NCBI GenBank assembly: GCA_021234155.1
Contig: JAJEKV010000058.1
Span: 1,110,987-1,174,986 of the forward strand
Length of the DNA: 64,000 bases
Reading direction: 5' to 3'
From: Isoetes taiwanensis
Taxonomy: Eukaryota > Streptophyta > Lycopodiopsida > Isoetales > Isoetaceae
Part shown: in pieces, positions 36,179 through 48,769 of the stretch
Layout: each line of letters opens with the position of its first letter
Numbering within the stretch: position 1 is the stretch's first letter
Notes under the pieces: generated by a model
Database searches by the model: none
What the model saw: only the letters and a program-made list of their open reading frames with translations
What the model was told of the DNA's origin: nothing
Program-made: the position numbers and the translations under genes

Positions 36179-37990
36179 AAGGGCAGAAGTAAGATGACAA
36201 ATGTCCTAGAAAATTTACCATTTGCAAATGCAGCCAAATGTAACCAAATGTAAGACGTCCAAGTAGAGCAAAAGGGAAACTCTAGTGTATTGGCTACATG
36301 CGAATCTTCTAGCAAACTCACTAAATTTGGGTTATTTAAAGGACATCAAATATGGATTCTCAACCTCAGATAATAAAGGTACAAAGGAAACTGTAAAAAT
36401 GATATTTACAAATAAATTGGGGTCCACAAATACATGTCTATTACAGGTTCTTAGAATTCAGATATAACATTCAATATGCATAATGCATTGCATAATGTAT
36501 ATCAAGCTCTTATCATAGGAATTGATTTAGAGAAAGAATCTCATCTGTTCACATGGCGTTCTGAGACCAGGGTCCTTGTCCAACCAAATGGTCATATGCA
36601 ACAACGTATATGTAGGGAAAAAGAACACAGGAAAGAACGACAAAAATCTTAGCAACACAAAGGGTTAAGTCAGATAAATGGCCAAGAAAATACTAATCTG
36701 AGATCCTCTGTTCATATGAAATTTGAGCCAAAATGCTAATCCAATGAATTCTGTGTATGCAATGGCCCGTGTGCAAAGGAACAATAATGTGGAGCTTAGA
36801 GCACTGCACCAAAAGAAAAGGTAATTATAAATGTTGTATCTTTGATAGCTATCCTGAAAAGTTGCAAAAAAAGATGGCTCTTCCTCTGATAATAATTCCT
36901 ATATGAAGCACGCAAACAAAGGAATAACGAATAGAAAAATGCAATGATATGTTTCCAAGAGCGAGATCAAGGAGAGAGAGTAGTTATGGGAAAGAAACTT
37001 ACCAAAGAAATCAGCAGCTCCATATTCCACCGATCAAAGCGGATATCTTGAACAACTGTGGCATGCATGCGGAGAGATAGAAGGAAGCAAAACTCAAAGC
37101 AAAAAAAATTGGAACAAAGAAGATTAAAATGAGACATGGAGCACTCAGACTCTCCTCTGCCATGGGAAAATGCAGATTTCAAAATCTTGAATGACATTGC
37201 AACAAAAATATTGCATAAAATTCAAGCTCACAAACACTGCTATTCTCGTCCTCCACACATCTTTGATGCCGCTTACCCTCAAAATCCGGCAGAATAAAAA
37301 AGGTGATACATAGGAAAGAGCATAGCAAGATTTAGGTTTTCTGAATCGATTGAAGTCCAACTCCAATCCAAAGGCAAAGGTATTATGCAGGTATACAGAT
37401 GAAGCTCCCCCTTTCTTTACAACAAAAGGAGCATGTGAACATTCCTAAAATCGTCAAGCATTTAAGGATTTGATCAGCGGCCAATATCAAAATCAAATCG
37501 ATGGAAATAAAGGAAGATACCTGTGTGTTTGAACCCTAGAAACAAACCGCAGTTCCAGTGCTCTTCAGGAAATAAATCAGTTTTTCGACACCCTTGCAAG
37601 GTAGCCGGATCTGTCTGCATGTAAAATGGTCAAACACCCAAAGAAAAACAGTCAATGTGCTAAATGCAAACCCGTACTCCACCACGAAACCCTAAATTCA
37701 CCTTCTTCGTGCCCGACATATGCGAAATTTTAATGGAAAATCAACTGAACCAGAAAACTTCTCTCAAACTCTAAAGCCATGAATTATTTTTTTTTTCGAT
37801 TTTTAGATAACCGGAATTTTTTTCCGGTCACTAAACCCTTTGAAATCTTAGGAAATGTGCCTAAGAAAAATTCCAAAAACTTTTTTAGCCAAACTGGAAA
37901 ATCCCAAATTAAAAAGATTGATTGATACACATCTAGAAAAGCCCCTTTCTTTCAATTTAAAGATTAACATATTTGTTGTCGGATGCACAA

Positions 37991-38011
37991 GGCGCCGGCG
38001 GAGCCGGCGCC
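37991..38011. repeat. Perfect GC-only hairpin
   Basis: GGCGCCGGC (37991-37999), loop GGA, GCCGGCGCC (38003-38011). A 9-bp perfect stem in AT-rich DNA, just left of the ABCB pseudogene. A half-relative, GGCGCCGGCG, lies at about 29436. Confidence 0.85.
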
Positions 38012-38040
38012 AAATTCTTGTATATTTATAATCTAACATA

Positions 38041-38830
38041 TGTCATTTCTAATGGTTCTCTTTATAGGATGCAAGCGAGCTAGGACCAAGTTGTGGTGGA
38101 AGGTACTCTTGCTGGGCTGCCATGTATTTGCATTATAAAAGTTTTAGCTTGGTTTTAAATGTGGCATTGCATACTAATATTGCCAATTTGTTCAAAAGCT
38201 TCTTTGATATCCATAGAATGGTGCAATTTTTTTTAATGGTATGCCTCTGGCAGATAAGTCTCCAGAAAAGAGAAACTTTTTTAAGCTATTTATTTGAGAA
38301 ATATTTGTATCAGAGCTTGATGCTTATTTATGGATCGTACGTGAAAAAGTATGAATTAGATATGAAGATGTATTCCTCTTTAGACTATTCGTGATCTAAA
38401 CAAGTTGGTTTCATTTTTATATGCAGATAAGTATTGTCAACCAAGAACCAATGCTCTTCAATTGTACAGTCGCAGAAAACATATGCTATGGGGAATAACT
38501 GTATGTCCTGCAGTAAGAAAAATTGAACGAATTGCAGTGAGTAGACTATGATGGATAGTTTGATTTATGGATCTCTAGCACAAAGAATTTGGATAAAAAC
38601 TGGTCATTTCTAATGGGATATTCTTTTTAGGGATCAAAGGAGCTAGGACCACGTGAGGTGGGAAGGTACTGTTGCTAGGCTAATTTGGTTGAAAACAGAA
38701 AGGTGCTGTTCTTTTTAATGGTGTACCTCTACCAAAGATATCATATTGAGCATCTCCATGAAAAGTTACCCGTTAATTCATTTATTTGAGAAATATATGT
38801 AGTAGAGTTTAATGCTCTTTTATGGTTGGG
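38041..38830 (+). pseudogene. ALS1/TAP-like ABCB transporter exons, Walker A exon duplicated
   Basis: Remnant of the nucleotide-binding domain of a plant half-size ABCB transporter (ALS1-type; relatives act at the tonoplast and in aluminium tolerance). Copy 1 has LGPSCGG (about 38079-38098) followed by a GT donor-like site, TNIANLFKSFFD (about 38174-38209) and NGMPLAD (about 38237). An exon after ATGCAG reads [20 protein letters not shown] (38427-38486) and then hits TAA at 38496, covering the Q-loop. Copy 2, from 38606, repeats the splice-like TTTTTAG, ELGPR..VGR and FNGVPLPKISY, with a frameshift before EHLHEK. No signature motif, Walker B or membrane domain is visible. The Walker A lysine reads Arg or is at a splice edge. 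Non-functional; family assignment is from recalled motif order. Confidence 0.72.
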
Positions 38831-39199
38831 AAAAACTACAAAATGCCCTTATCTTTTGACGAATTTCATCATATGTCCCTAATTTTCCATAGTTTTACTA
38901 AATGCCCCTGATCAACATTCCATAAATCAAGTTTCCCTGGCCTCTGTAACATTTCAAGTTTCACAAAATGCCCTTCAATTTTTCGTATTCAATACAACGC
39001 CCTTTTTCAACGGATATCTTTTTGGCATCATTTTGGATCAACTTTTAGTTTTGTGCATGGTTTCCATCGTATTTTCTTCTGATCGAAACTCATTCGCTCC
39101 ATCAATTTTTGCTCACAAGCTCTCACGATTTTGCACCAATTCTATTTTCTTAAGAGTTCTTGTGCCCGGGGGGGACATTTATAAATATTGATGTACATC
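38831..39199. other. Intergenic, no recognised gene
   Basis: Contains repeated phrases of the type AAATGCCC(T/C) (38856, 38902, 38958), which look like a short degenerate repeat. No coding signal. Confidence 0.4.
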
Positions 39200-40430
39200 T
39201 TATTCAAGATAAAAAAACAAGAGCTCGAGATGTCTTGGAACTTGTACACACAGATTTGTGTGGCCCTTTGAACATAAGAGGAAGAACAAAAAAAGAGTAC
39301 TTTTTAAACAATATGTGAGTGACATGGAAAAGGAAACTGGAAAAAAAGTAAAGTGTATCAGATCTGATAGGGGAGGGGAATACCTGTCCATAAAGTCCAA
39401 ATATTTTTGCATTACTAATGGCATAAGGAGACAATTGACATGCAGATACATCGGGTGTAGTAGAAAGGAAAAATATGACCATAATGGATGCAGTAAGGTC
39501 TATGATCAAGGATAGTGGACTCCCCAACTATCTCTGGGAAGAAACCCTCAAACCTTTATTCTAATCCAAAACAAGCTCCCTTCTTCAAGTATCAAAGGTC
39601 ATATTTCAGAACTTACCACAGTAAAAAGAAAAGACAAGTCTGAGTTATGACATGTTTAAAGCTTATGGATATCTTGTATATGTTCATGTACCCTCAGAAT
39701 TGAGGAAGAAACTTGATGACAAAGCTGAGATAGGCTTTCTTGTTGGTTATAATGAAGAAAGTAAAGGATATAGAATTTTTATTCCAACCAGCAAAGCAAT
39801 AGTGGTAAGCAGGGATATAATATTTGATGAGAAAGTCCTCTATGAAGATAGAAATGAGAAAAAGGAATAAAATAGGAAAAATGTGGACAAAGAAGCCAAA
39901 TTTGGGAAAACAATGGATGTTGACTTGGACTCTAACAGTGAATTGGACAATGCAGAAAATAATATAACAGATTCAGATGAAAACAGAAATGAGAGCAGAG
40001 AAAATCAAGCAGAAAAGCCTATTAAAAGTAATGTGATAGAGAAGAGAAGGGAAACTCAAGCAGAGAGATTATGAGAAGAGGCAAACTTGGAAAATGGTCA
40101 ATATGGCAGAAATGAGCATGGAAGAAGCAGAAGGATTGAAAATTTAGGATATGACTATGATCAAATCACGGCCTTAATTGAGGATGAACAGTTGCCTAAA
40201 ACAGTTGAAGAAGCACTGATCAGTCATGGCAAAACCAAGTGGGAAGAAGCCATGCAAGAGGAACTAAATTCATTTGAAGAGACACAAGCATATGATCTTA
40301 TGCAGCATCTCACCAATCAAAAATCATAGGTACCAAGTGGCTTTACAAGATAAAAGTTAATGTTGATGGAAGCAAGAGATTTAGCTCGTCTAGTAGCCCA
40401 AGGATACACTTAAAAATTGAATCTTGAACT
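39200..40430 (+). mobile_element. Ty1/Copia retrotransposon fragment (integrase to start of RT)
   Basis: Broken Copia polyprotein. In order: LVHTDLCGPL (about 39241-39272), the integrase entry; SDMEKETGKKVKCIRSDRGG (about 39318-39377), including an integrase-core Asp; DSGLPNYLWEETLK (about 39507-39550); KLDDKAEIGFLVGYNEESKG (about 39709-39768), the integrase C-terminal block; an acidic linker; EALISHGKTKWEEAMQEELN (about 40210-40270); KWLYKIKVNVDGSK (about 40333-40375); and, after a frameshift, ARLVAQGYT (about 40383-40410), where the RT begins. It stops there; the RT palm with YVDD and RNase H are absent, and I see no LTR. Several stops and frameshifts. Dead, truncated at both ends. Confidence 0.88.
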
Positions 40431-40892
40431 CCACCATATGTATGTTATGATTGATTGACTGGTCATGTAGTACTTGACTAGAAAGTATTAAAATGGAGAG
40501 AGTTGACTACAAGTCAATTGATTGGGAAGAAAGTGTCTAAGTTAACCAAAAGTCAACTCATTGACTAGAGAGTCAACCACTTTACTAGATTTTACTAGGT
40601 AGTCAAATAATTCACAAAAATAGTAACTTGACACGAGCACCCATCATTGATAAATTATTCAAATACCCATGTTAGTCCCTTACGCAAGGCCTTGACTTTA
40701 TTGCATTCTTGCATAAATGCATCTCAATTGTCCTACAAGAAACTTATCGCGGCGGCGGCGGCCAAGGCCGCCGCGAACGTTTCTCTTCTTCAACTTCTCC
40801 CTTTAAGATTGGTTGAGCAGCATGCTGCAATCTAAAATATTTTCCATTTGTTCCCAACGTTTGGAATGAGTCTATTCTGTAATATGTCTAGT
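40431..40892. other. Intergenic with AGTCAA-rich stretch and GC hairpin
   Basis: 40455-40620 repeats AGTCAA/TTGACT words in both orientations (TTGACTGG, TTGACTAG, AAGTCAA, AGTCAAC). A perfect 9-bp GC hairpin lies at 40755-40774 (GCGGCGGCC-AA-GGCCGCCGC). Confidence 0.55.
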
Positions 40893-41519
40893 TTAAGGTG
40901 AAACTTCATCTCCTACATGTTGCAGTGGAAAATATCTACCGTTGGTAGACAATTGGAAGCTACATGCTACATTACGTTCGTATTGGCCAGTCCCATCCAC
41001 GAGTCCACAATGCAAGCATCTAATCCATCTTGTGGATCCTTCAACATCCGCCTCCATGGAAAGCAAAATCCTCTGAAACTCTAAGCAACTACGGCCATGG
41101 TGAAACATGCATTGTGGGCATCTAGCTTTGGCCTTTTTTATGCATGCCACGTAAGCAGGTGGGCGGACGACACCTGGCAGATCCAGTGGTGATAGTTTTT
41201 GGAGCTCCAGAGCAAAGGTCCTGTCCATTTCTATCTGTTTAATTCGATCCAATTCTTCCTGCTGTTGAGAAATGGCAAATTTGCGCATTTCTTCCTTCTC
41301 TTTGGCAACTAGTCCGATTTTGTGCGTCTCATTTTGGGGTCTTTCTCCAAGCAGATCCAGGAAAATTTTGCTCACCTTTGTTGCCACCATTATTTTTTCG
41401 ATTAGTCTTCTTCTTAACGGAAGTGAGAATCTTACCTGGGTCTTGCTCTGATGTAATGGCCACTCTGCATTTGAAGGCAAGCTTTTGGAAGAACTTGCTA
41501 TTCCGGCACTGTCTGTCAT
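40893..41519 (-). CDS. Hypothetical protein with CxxC motifs
   Basis: An uninterrupted 208-residue frame from the ATG at 41519. The middle (about 85-115) is charged and probably coiled-coil (KEKEEMRKFAISQQQEELDR). The C-terminal part has Cys-pair motifs RCPQCMFHHGRSC and RCLHCG about 30 residues apart, suggesting one zinc-binding site. The N-terminus is basic. I do not recognise the family. No TATA box or intron was defined. An overlapping frame (41329-41538) is open too, so it may be chance or a relict gene. Confidence 0.4.
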   Translation of the reverse strand: MTDSAGIASSSKSLPSNAEWPLHQSKTQVRFSLPLRRRLIEKIMVATKVSKIFLDLLGERPQNETHKIGLVAKEKEEMRKFAISQQQEELDRIKQIEMDRTFALELQKLSPLDLPGVVRPPAYVACIKKAKARCPQCMFHHGRSCLEFQRILLSMEADVEGSTRWIRCLHCGLVDGTGQYERNVACSFQLSTNGRYFPLQHVGDEVSP

Positions 41520-43390
41520 AGCCAAATCCGCCCGTCAACTGCTATTCTGGCACCATAGCCAAATCTATCTGTTTCGTGGGCGCTCTGCTACTACGGCATC
41601 CCCAAATTCCTCTGTTTTTGTGGGCATTAGTGTGATCAATCTCTGCTATTCTCTGCCAGCTCCAGTTTTGGGTTGACAAATGCCTCTATTTTAGTCGGAT
41701 TAAGCTGTACTTTTGGGTAGTTTTTCGGATTAATCTCTTCTATTCTACCAAAGACGAGTTTCTTTGTTTTGGGTCTTCGTTGGGGGGGAGGGAGGGGGAT
41801 TAATGCCACTTCGGCGATAAATTTCTCTGCTTTTGGGACCGAATCTTGTTGGGCGGATTATATGGCGATAAAAACTCTCTGCATTTGGGGATTAAAACCA
41901 TTGTAATGCTATTACGCACTACCAACTGCTTCCGATTCATGAGTTGGGAGGCTTTAAATTTTCTCTTGTTTGTGTTGGGGCTTCTGCTGTAACAAAAGCA
42001 TATTTTTAACAAACTGCAGCCGAGACAATCATAGATGCACCGGAGGCATAACTCGCTTTCGCTTGTTGCTTTGTTTCCATGCCTAGTCCCGATTTGTTGG
42101 TTAGTTGTCCGGGCCCACATCGACCTTTGATTTGCATTGGCATTTGTTGCGTATTAAACCTACCCCGCTTTTTGCCCCCTATTTTTGAACTTTCGACGGA
42201 TTTTGTTCTTCCTTCCGACCATTCACACTTCGCCTTTGCTTTCTATTCTACACCGCCTTCGAAAAAGCTTGAAACGCCCTACGAAAATAATTCCTCCCTG
42301 TTTGCCCTCATACCTACCGGATTTCTTCCGAGCTTTCCAATGCGCTTGCTCGCGCCCTACTACTACGGTGGCTATGGTGGGTAGAAAATAAAAAAAACAG
42401 AGCACCTAGTATGTACATCACCAAAGATCGAAGGAAAAAAACCAAGTCCACAAACCCAAATGTTTATTTTCCTCTCCTCAGATCGGCTAATCCAGTTTGA
42501 AGAACGATCCGGTGGGGATTTAATGAGCAATCGCTGATAATAGTTTCACATTTATTGGTTGGTCTAGCTTAGCTTTCAGTTGGAAGAATTGAGCAAGGGG
42601 AGTCACGTGGTTGTGGCTCCTCCTCAATAAATATTAATTAAGAAAATACAAAAAATGTTCCTCAATAATATTTTTCGACACTTGGCGTGCATGCACTGGA
42701 GCATCAAAGAATCTCGAAGAATAGAATCAAAGTGTATGCATTATATATGGTTTGATTGTCTTTATGATCTTAGTTTATCACACATGTACTAAGGGCAAGT
42801 AAGAGCAAATGCTACAAATTGAAATGTCAATAGATGAATAATATATCGATCTAAAATGCACAAAAAAACAAAATTTCCAAGTCATGAATTTACATATCTA
42901 GCAATATAATAATCAATAGTGCATTGTATTTTATGGGACTAGCGTCCCTTTTTACAAAGCCAAGTAGTCCATGAAAACACATTGACACTGTTCACGAGTA
43001 TTTTGATGAAATGGTCTATTTATATCCATTTATTTTTTATCTACCTTTTCATTACACCTAAAAAAAAATAGGAAAGTTGTTCGCAATCTTCAACATCTAT
43101 AATGAAATTTTATGTTCCGAGATGCCTTCAATAATTGTCCTGCATCTCTCATGGACCGTATGGCCCACATAGTCCTCAAAACTTTTATTTTACCAACTAT
43201 TATACCTTTTCAATGAATACCTATAAAGTTCCTCGTGCTCGCCGTGTTCGAGAATATATATGAAGCTTTTGGTCACAATCCTACTAAGATGGCCTCATTG
43301 CATGAACCAAGTACTAATGCAATTTCACATGTTCTCATAATGGTATTGCCTTCATTGCGTGCTTGGATCTCGTATACACTAAATTACACA
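41520..43390. other. Intergenic, no recognised gene
   Basis: 41520-41880 has repeating TCTGCTATTCTG / CCAAATC phrases; 42079-42384 is open on both strands but without motifs. The rest is AT-rich. Confidence 0.45.
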
Positions 43391-43404
43391 TAAATATGTG
43401 GAAC

Positions 43405-43560
43405 AAAATATTTTTACCCCGGTTATTGTGATTCCATCGCAAAAAATTCCATCCCGCGGAATCACGGTAGGAGACCCCAAGTTATCGTGCAGCCCCCGTT
43501 ATCCGGTACTGCGAGGTCGCTTCCAGTCATTTATACCTTCCCATGGAATCACAACTTTGC
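43405..43560 (+). repeat. Left terminal inverted repeat
   Basis: Pairs with 45400-45555. Conserved blocks are TTATTGTGATTCCATCGCAA, CCCGC(G/A)GAATCAC, CCCGTTATCCG, ATACCTTCC and TGGAATCACAAC. Confidence 0.8.
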
Positions 43561-43935
43561 TATTCCGCCGGATGGAATCACCAATTCACGATTCTTCGAG
43601 ATGGAATCACCGCTCATATATTCCACCGGCGGAATCACAAAATCAGATTATTTATTCCATGAGACGGAATCACAATCGTGTTTTTACGCGGGACGGAATC
43701 ACAACCTTGCTATTCCGCCAGATGGAATCACGAACGTCTGATTCCGTGAGATGGAATCACCACTTACGTATCCCGCCGATAGAATCACAACATTGCTATT
43801 ACGCGGATGGAATTACAACCATGCGATTACGCGCCTTTGGAATCACAAATGTAAGATTCTTCGAGATAGAATCACCACGAATGTATTCCGCCGACGGTAT
43901 CACAACCGCTATTCCGCGGGGCGGATGGTTCAATC
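43460..43935 (+). repeat. GGAATCAC subterminal tandem array
   Basis: About 14 units with period near 31-33 bp, each with a GGAATCAC core (a few changed to AGAATCAC, GGAATTAC or GGTATCAC) preceded by a CGGAT- or GAGAT-like word. Starts in the left TIR and continues inward. The open frame across it is a repeat artefact. Confidence 0.88.
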
Positions 43936-44047
43936 CCCCAGGTTTATGCCCGATTCTATAAAAAATGGTTGAGGATGGTTTAAGCTAAGCCTACGTTACT
44001 TTGAAGATCATGAATGGTGCAAAAAAAAAAGATTGGCTATTCCATTT

Positions 44048-44172
44048 TGTTTGTGCATGTCCACTTTCAGTCTAATGTTCTTATTTAGTGGTCGTGGATC
44101 TTGGCAAGAACTCATTGAATCTATCGTTTGGGCTCACAACAAATTAAAAGTTGCTCCTCGCTATCCAAATCC
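44048..44172 (+). pseudogene. psaA: Plastid psaA fragment in nuclear DNA
   Basis: Translation gives [20 protein letters not shown], then [10 protein letters not shown], the near-C-terminal segment of photosystem I P700 apoprotein A1 (plastid version has GRGYWQEL). About 40 codons are recognisable; then the frame diverges into unrelated sequence. The changes (Tyr to Ser; an extra piece before SLMF) show decay. It lies inside the TIR element, so it was either captured by it or inserted into it. No function expected. Confidence 0.85.
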
Positions 44173-45399
44173 ATTGTTATGCTATGCAATGTCCAGGGGA
44201 TTTGAACCCCTTGCCAATATCGGCAATGCCATGGGCTACTTCAAAGCAAGAGCAAGAAATAAGCCCGTTTTAAAGCAAGAAATAGAATAGAAACCCTTCC
44301 TACCGTAAAGCCTAAGACCGTGCATAACCAAGATCAGAGTCGAAAAGGCGTGGGGAGGAATTTGGCAGCCTTGCAAAATTCTCGCAAGGTCCCAAGTCAT
44401 GAATAGATCGGATCCCAAGCTGAAGTATTTCTATATGTATGAATGCGAGGTTTTTATAATGCCGCATCCTCCTTTGATCCAAATTCTCGTAAAAGTCTGC
44501 ATTGTTTGCTTCTACCTCTCCCAATCCGGCCATTATAAAAGTCCGTTGTATATCTTTGCATTGGCATTTAAGCACTCCTAGTCTTCATATTTGGCGGGAT
44601 AATGCTCAACCCGATGTGAATGATACTTCCCACGAAGAGGCTTAAATGAAAACCGCTCTTCATCGATGACCACCACAGTTCAAAGCGAGCTTAAAAGCGG
44701 ATAAAGATCATGCGGTGAGAAGAGAGGATGATTTGGGGCGATTTGGCCTCACCACGCTTCTTAGGAGAGATTTGCATCAAATTTTTAATACAAAAAGCAG
44801 AAGCTGTTGCCCATGCTCACTATGTTCTCGCTCTTTTGGATTAGACAGAGCCCAAACAAGGAGAAAGAAAAACATAGACGATTCTAAGTGTTAGGAATCA
44901 TCCAATGTCTTGAAAAAGCACCGAAAAAGTAATTGAAGCTAGAGAAAACGGCTCTAGAGAAAGGTAAAACAAAGGAAAACAAGCCGAAAAACGGCTCCAC
45001 CGGCTCTTTTGCTGCTTTTACCCGCGATCGCAACGAAACCCGTTTCTAACCACGTAAAACAGATTTGTTCTAACCCCACAAATTACTTTGCCATAGCCAC
45101 ACTCCTTCTGCCTGGAAAACAAGAAAACAAGTGAAAAATGGTACCCAAATGTGTTTATTGCCATTTGTGATGTGCTCCCCCAAGCACCGCTTTCCGTGCG
45201 ATTCCCCAAGCTCAAGGTCTTTTACCTTTAAGCCCAACGCATTTCCTCAACGCCAGAAAGCCCTCTTTACTTCCGCCATATAGCGGCGAAATCCCAATGA
45301 GCAAAACCTCCCAATGAACATGACGTAACAAATTTAAATTTTACAGGGGATATTCTACCAGGCAGAGCGTGGAATAAAAGGGCAGTGATTCCGTCCGGT
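44173..45399. other. Interior of the TIR element, unassigned
   Basis: No transposase motif seen. A tRNA-like B box on the minus strand (GGTTCAAATCC at 44208-44198) sits in AGGGG/CCCCT stem sequence, possibly a decayed SINE or tRNA piece. Open frames at 44312-44575 and 45267-45533 (minus) are not recognised. Confidence 0.4.
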
Positions 45400-45555
45400 G
45401 GGATTTGAAGGTTGTGATTCCACCGGAAGGTATTAAACGAAGCTGTCAGGTACGGATAACGGGCCTCCAGAACGGATCCCGTTCCCGGAGGGTCTGTGAT
45501 TCTGCGGGAGGGAATATCTTGCGATGGAATCACAATAACCAGGGTAAAAATATTT
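45400..45555 (-). repeat. Right terminal inverted repeat
   Basis: Reverse complement of the left repeat; it has fewer internal GGAATCAC units, so the tandem array inside the left arm expanded or the right arm lost units. Confidence 0.8.
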
Positions 45556-45569
45556 TCACGCTAAATATG

Positions 45570-47447
<1,878 letters not shown>

Positions 47448-48769
47448 TATTTTTACGTCATACCACATTTGCAGCGTCCATGAGGACAAGAAACTAGAAA
47501 GGCCAAGCTGCATGATGACTGGTCCAACCACTACAGATTAATCCAGTCTCGTGTCGTTGATGGAATGAGGTCTATCAACATGTTGTTGTTGAGATCTAAC
47601 GTTGTCACCTGGGTTCCAATAGTGGGTAGATGACTTGATGCATATTAGGACCATTAGAACAATGGAATGCCTTGAACCCTTAACCCAAGGAAATTACGCA
47701 AGATCTATTAGACAACCATCTAAATTGATTGAATTCAACATAAAGATTGAGCTAGATTATATTAGATTTCACAATATTGCATGGATATATCAACCCTTTT
47801 AATTTGAGATTTTTTGGTCTGGTGGAAAATGTTTTTGGTTTTTTCCTTTGAGTGATTTCCTAAGATTATTGGTCTTTTGGTGCGTGCTTCCAAAAATCGG
47901 AAAAAATAGTTTGTATGATTTGGGGTTTAAGATTTTCAGAGAGAAATTTCTAAAATGGGTCCAGATTTGGGATCGAGGTTTTTGAAGGCTGTTCCGATGG
48001 ATCAGGAGGGGTGGAATAATCATCTCATATGTTATGCTACCCCCTAAAAGTCACGAGCAGAGGCAACCTTGGTCACGGTAAACTGGCCAATCAAGCATCT
48101 GGATGCGCCTGTGGTAGAACACGTATGGTTCGCATCTGAGCTGCTATTTCAATCATCCTATATCCTTATTGTAAGGTATTGCTCTTGGATTCTCATGTCT
48201 TCTACTTTGATTTTTTCAGGTTTGAATAAGTGTGGGCTCCAAATATTTAAGGGAAAATCTATTCTGTGTGTCTATGCACAACATGATTGCTCAATCTCTG
48301 CGTTTTTAATGTGGCGAAGGACTTGAACCAGGTAATACAAAAAGACTTTACCAGATCATGTATTACTCAAGTTCTATTAGGATTACAGAAGCTCTTATCA
48401 GGGTTGTTTATTAGCAGATTGTCTAGGGACGAAGTTAGAATAGGCAGGTAACCAGACTACATGATCCGATCATTGTTGTAAAGTTTGTTCTTGGATTACC
48501 ATGTCTCTTTTTTTCTTTTATTTAATTGAACAAGCTCAGCCTCCCTGTCTGTTTGCCATGCATTAAAGAAGTAGACCCCAGCAGTATCTAGGTGATTTAG
48601 CAAGAAAGCTCAAGAGTTCAAGATTTGAAGGCTAGATAGTCAGGTTTCAAGATTTCGTTGTTAACCTTTGAGGAACCAGGCCTGTAGAGGGGATGTTCTA
48701 GGGTTTTAAGTTTTGATATTTGTATTGCTTTGCAACTTACATACAACTCTTTCTTTCCTAAAAAATTTA
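47448..48769. other. Intergenic, no recognised gene
   Basis: No motif-bearing open frame; the frame at 48069-48326 has none. The body of the LINE whose 3' end follows is not recognisable here, so that element is probably 5'-truncated. Confidence 0.45.

Larger units (their letters stand above)
33231..37990. other. Intergenic with several local duplications
   Basis: No gene recognised in about 4.8 kb. Two-copy tandem duplications at 34058, 34446 and 35303, a triple unit at 36116, and AGCACCATGCCTG repeats at 35500-35665 are the only structure I see. Listed separately where clear. Confidence 0.5.
43399..45561. mobile_element. 2.16-kb element with long terminal inverted repeats (MULE-like)
   Basis: The ends are inverted copies. 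From the left: AAAATATTTTTACCCCGGTT, then ATTGTGATTCCATCGCAA; from the right, on the other strand: AAAATATTTTTACCCTGGTT, then ATTGTGATTCCATCGCAA. Similarity continues for about 150-200 bp with small indels. TAAATATG flanks both sides (43391-43398 and 45562-45569), a candidate 8-bp target duplication (9 bp with one mismatch). Long TIRs suggest a Mutator-like or hAT-like non-autonomous element. No transposase is recognised; the interior carries a psaA fragment. Confidence 0.75.

Noticed and set aside
42079-42405. Open frames on both strands
   Set aside because: Both strands are open over the same stretch, with no motif and no consistent codon pattern.
43398-43961. 187-codon open frame
   Set aside because: It crosses the GGAATCAC tandem array; the two alternative frames there are also largely open and repeat the same words.
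44198-44208. Minus-strand B box with a good T-arm, possible tRNA gene
   Set aside because: The acceptor stem has no partner and the A box-like TAGCCCATGG is only about 20 bp away; at most a decayed fragment.
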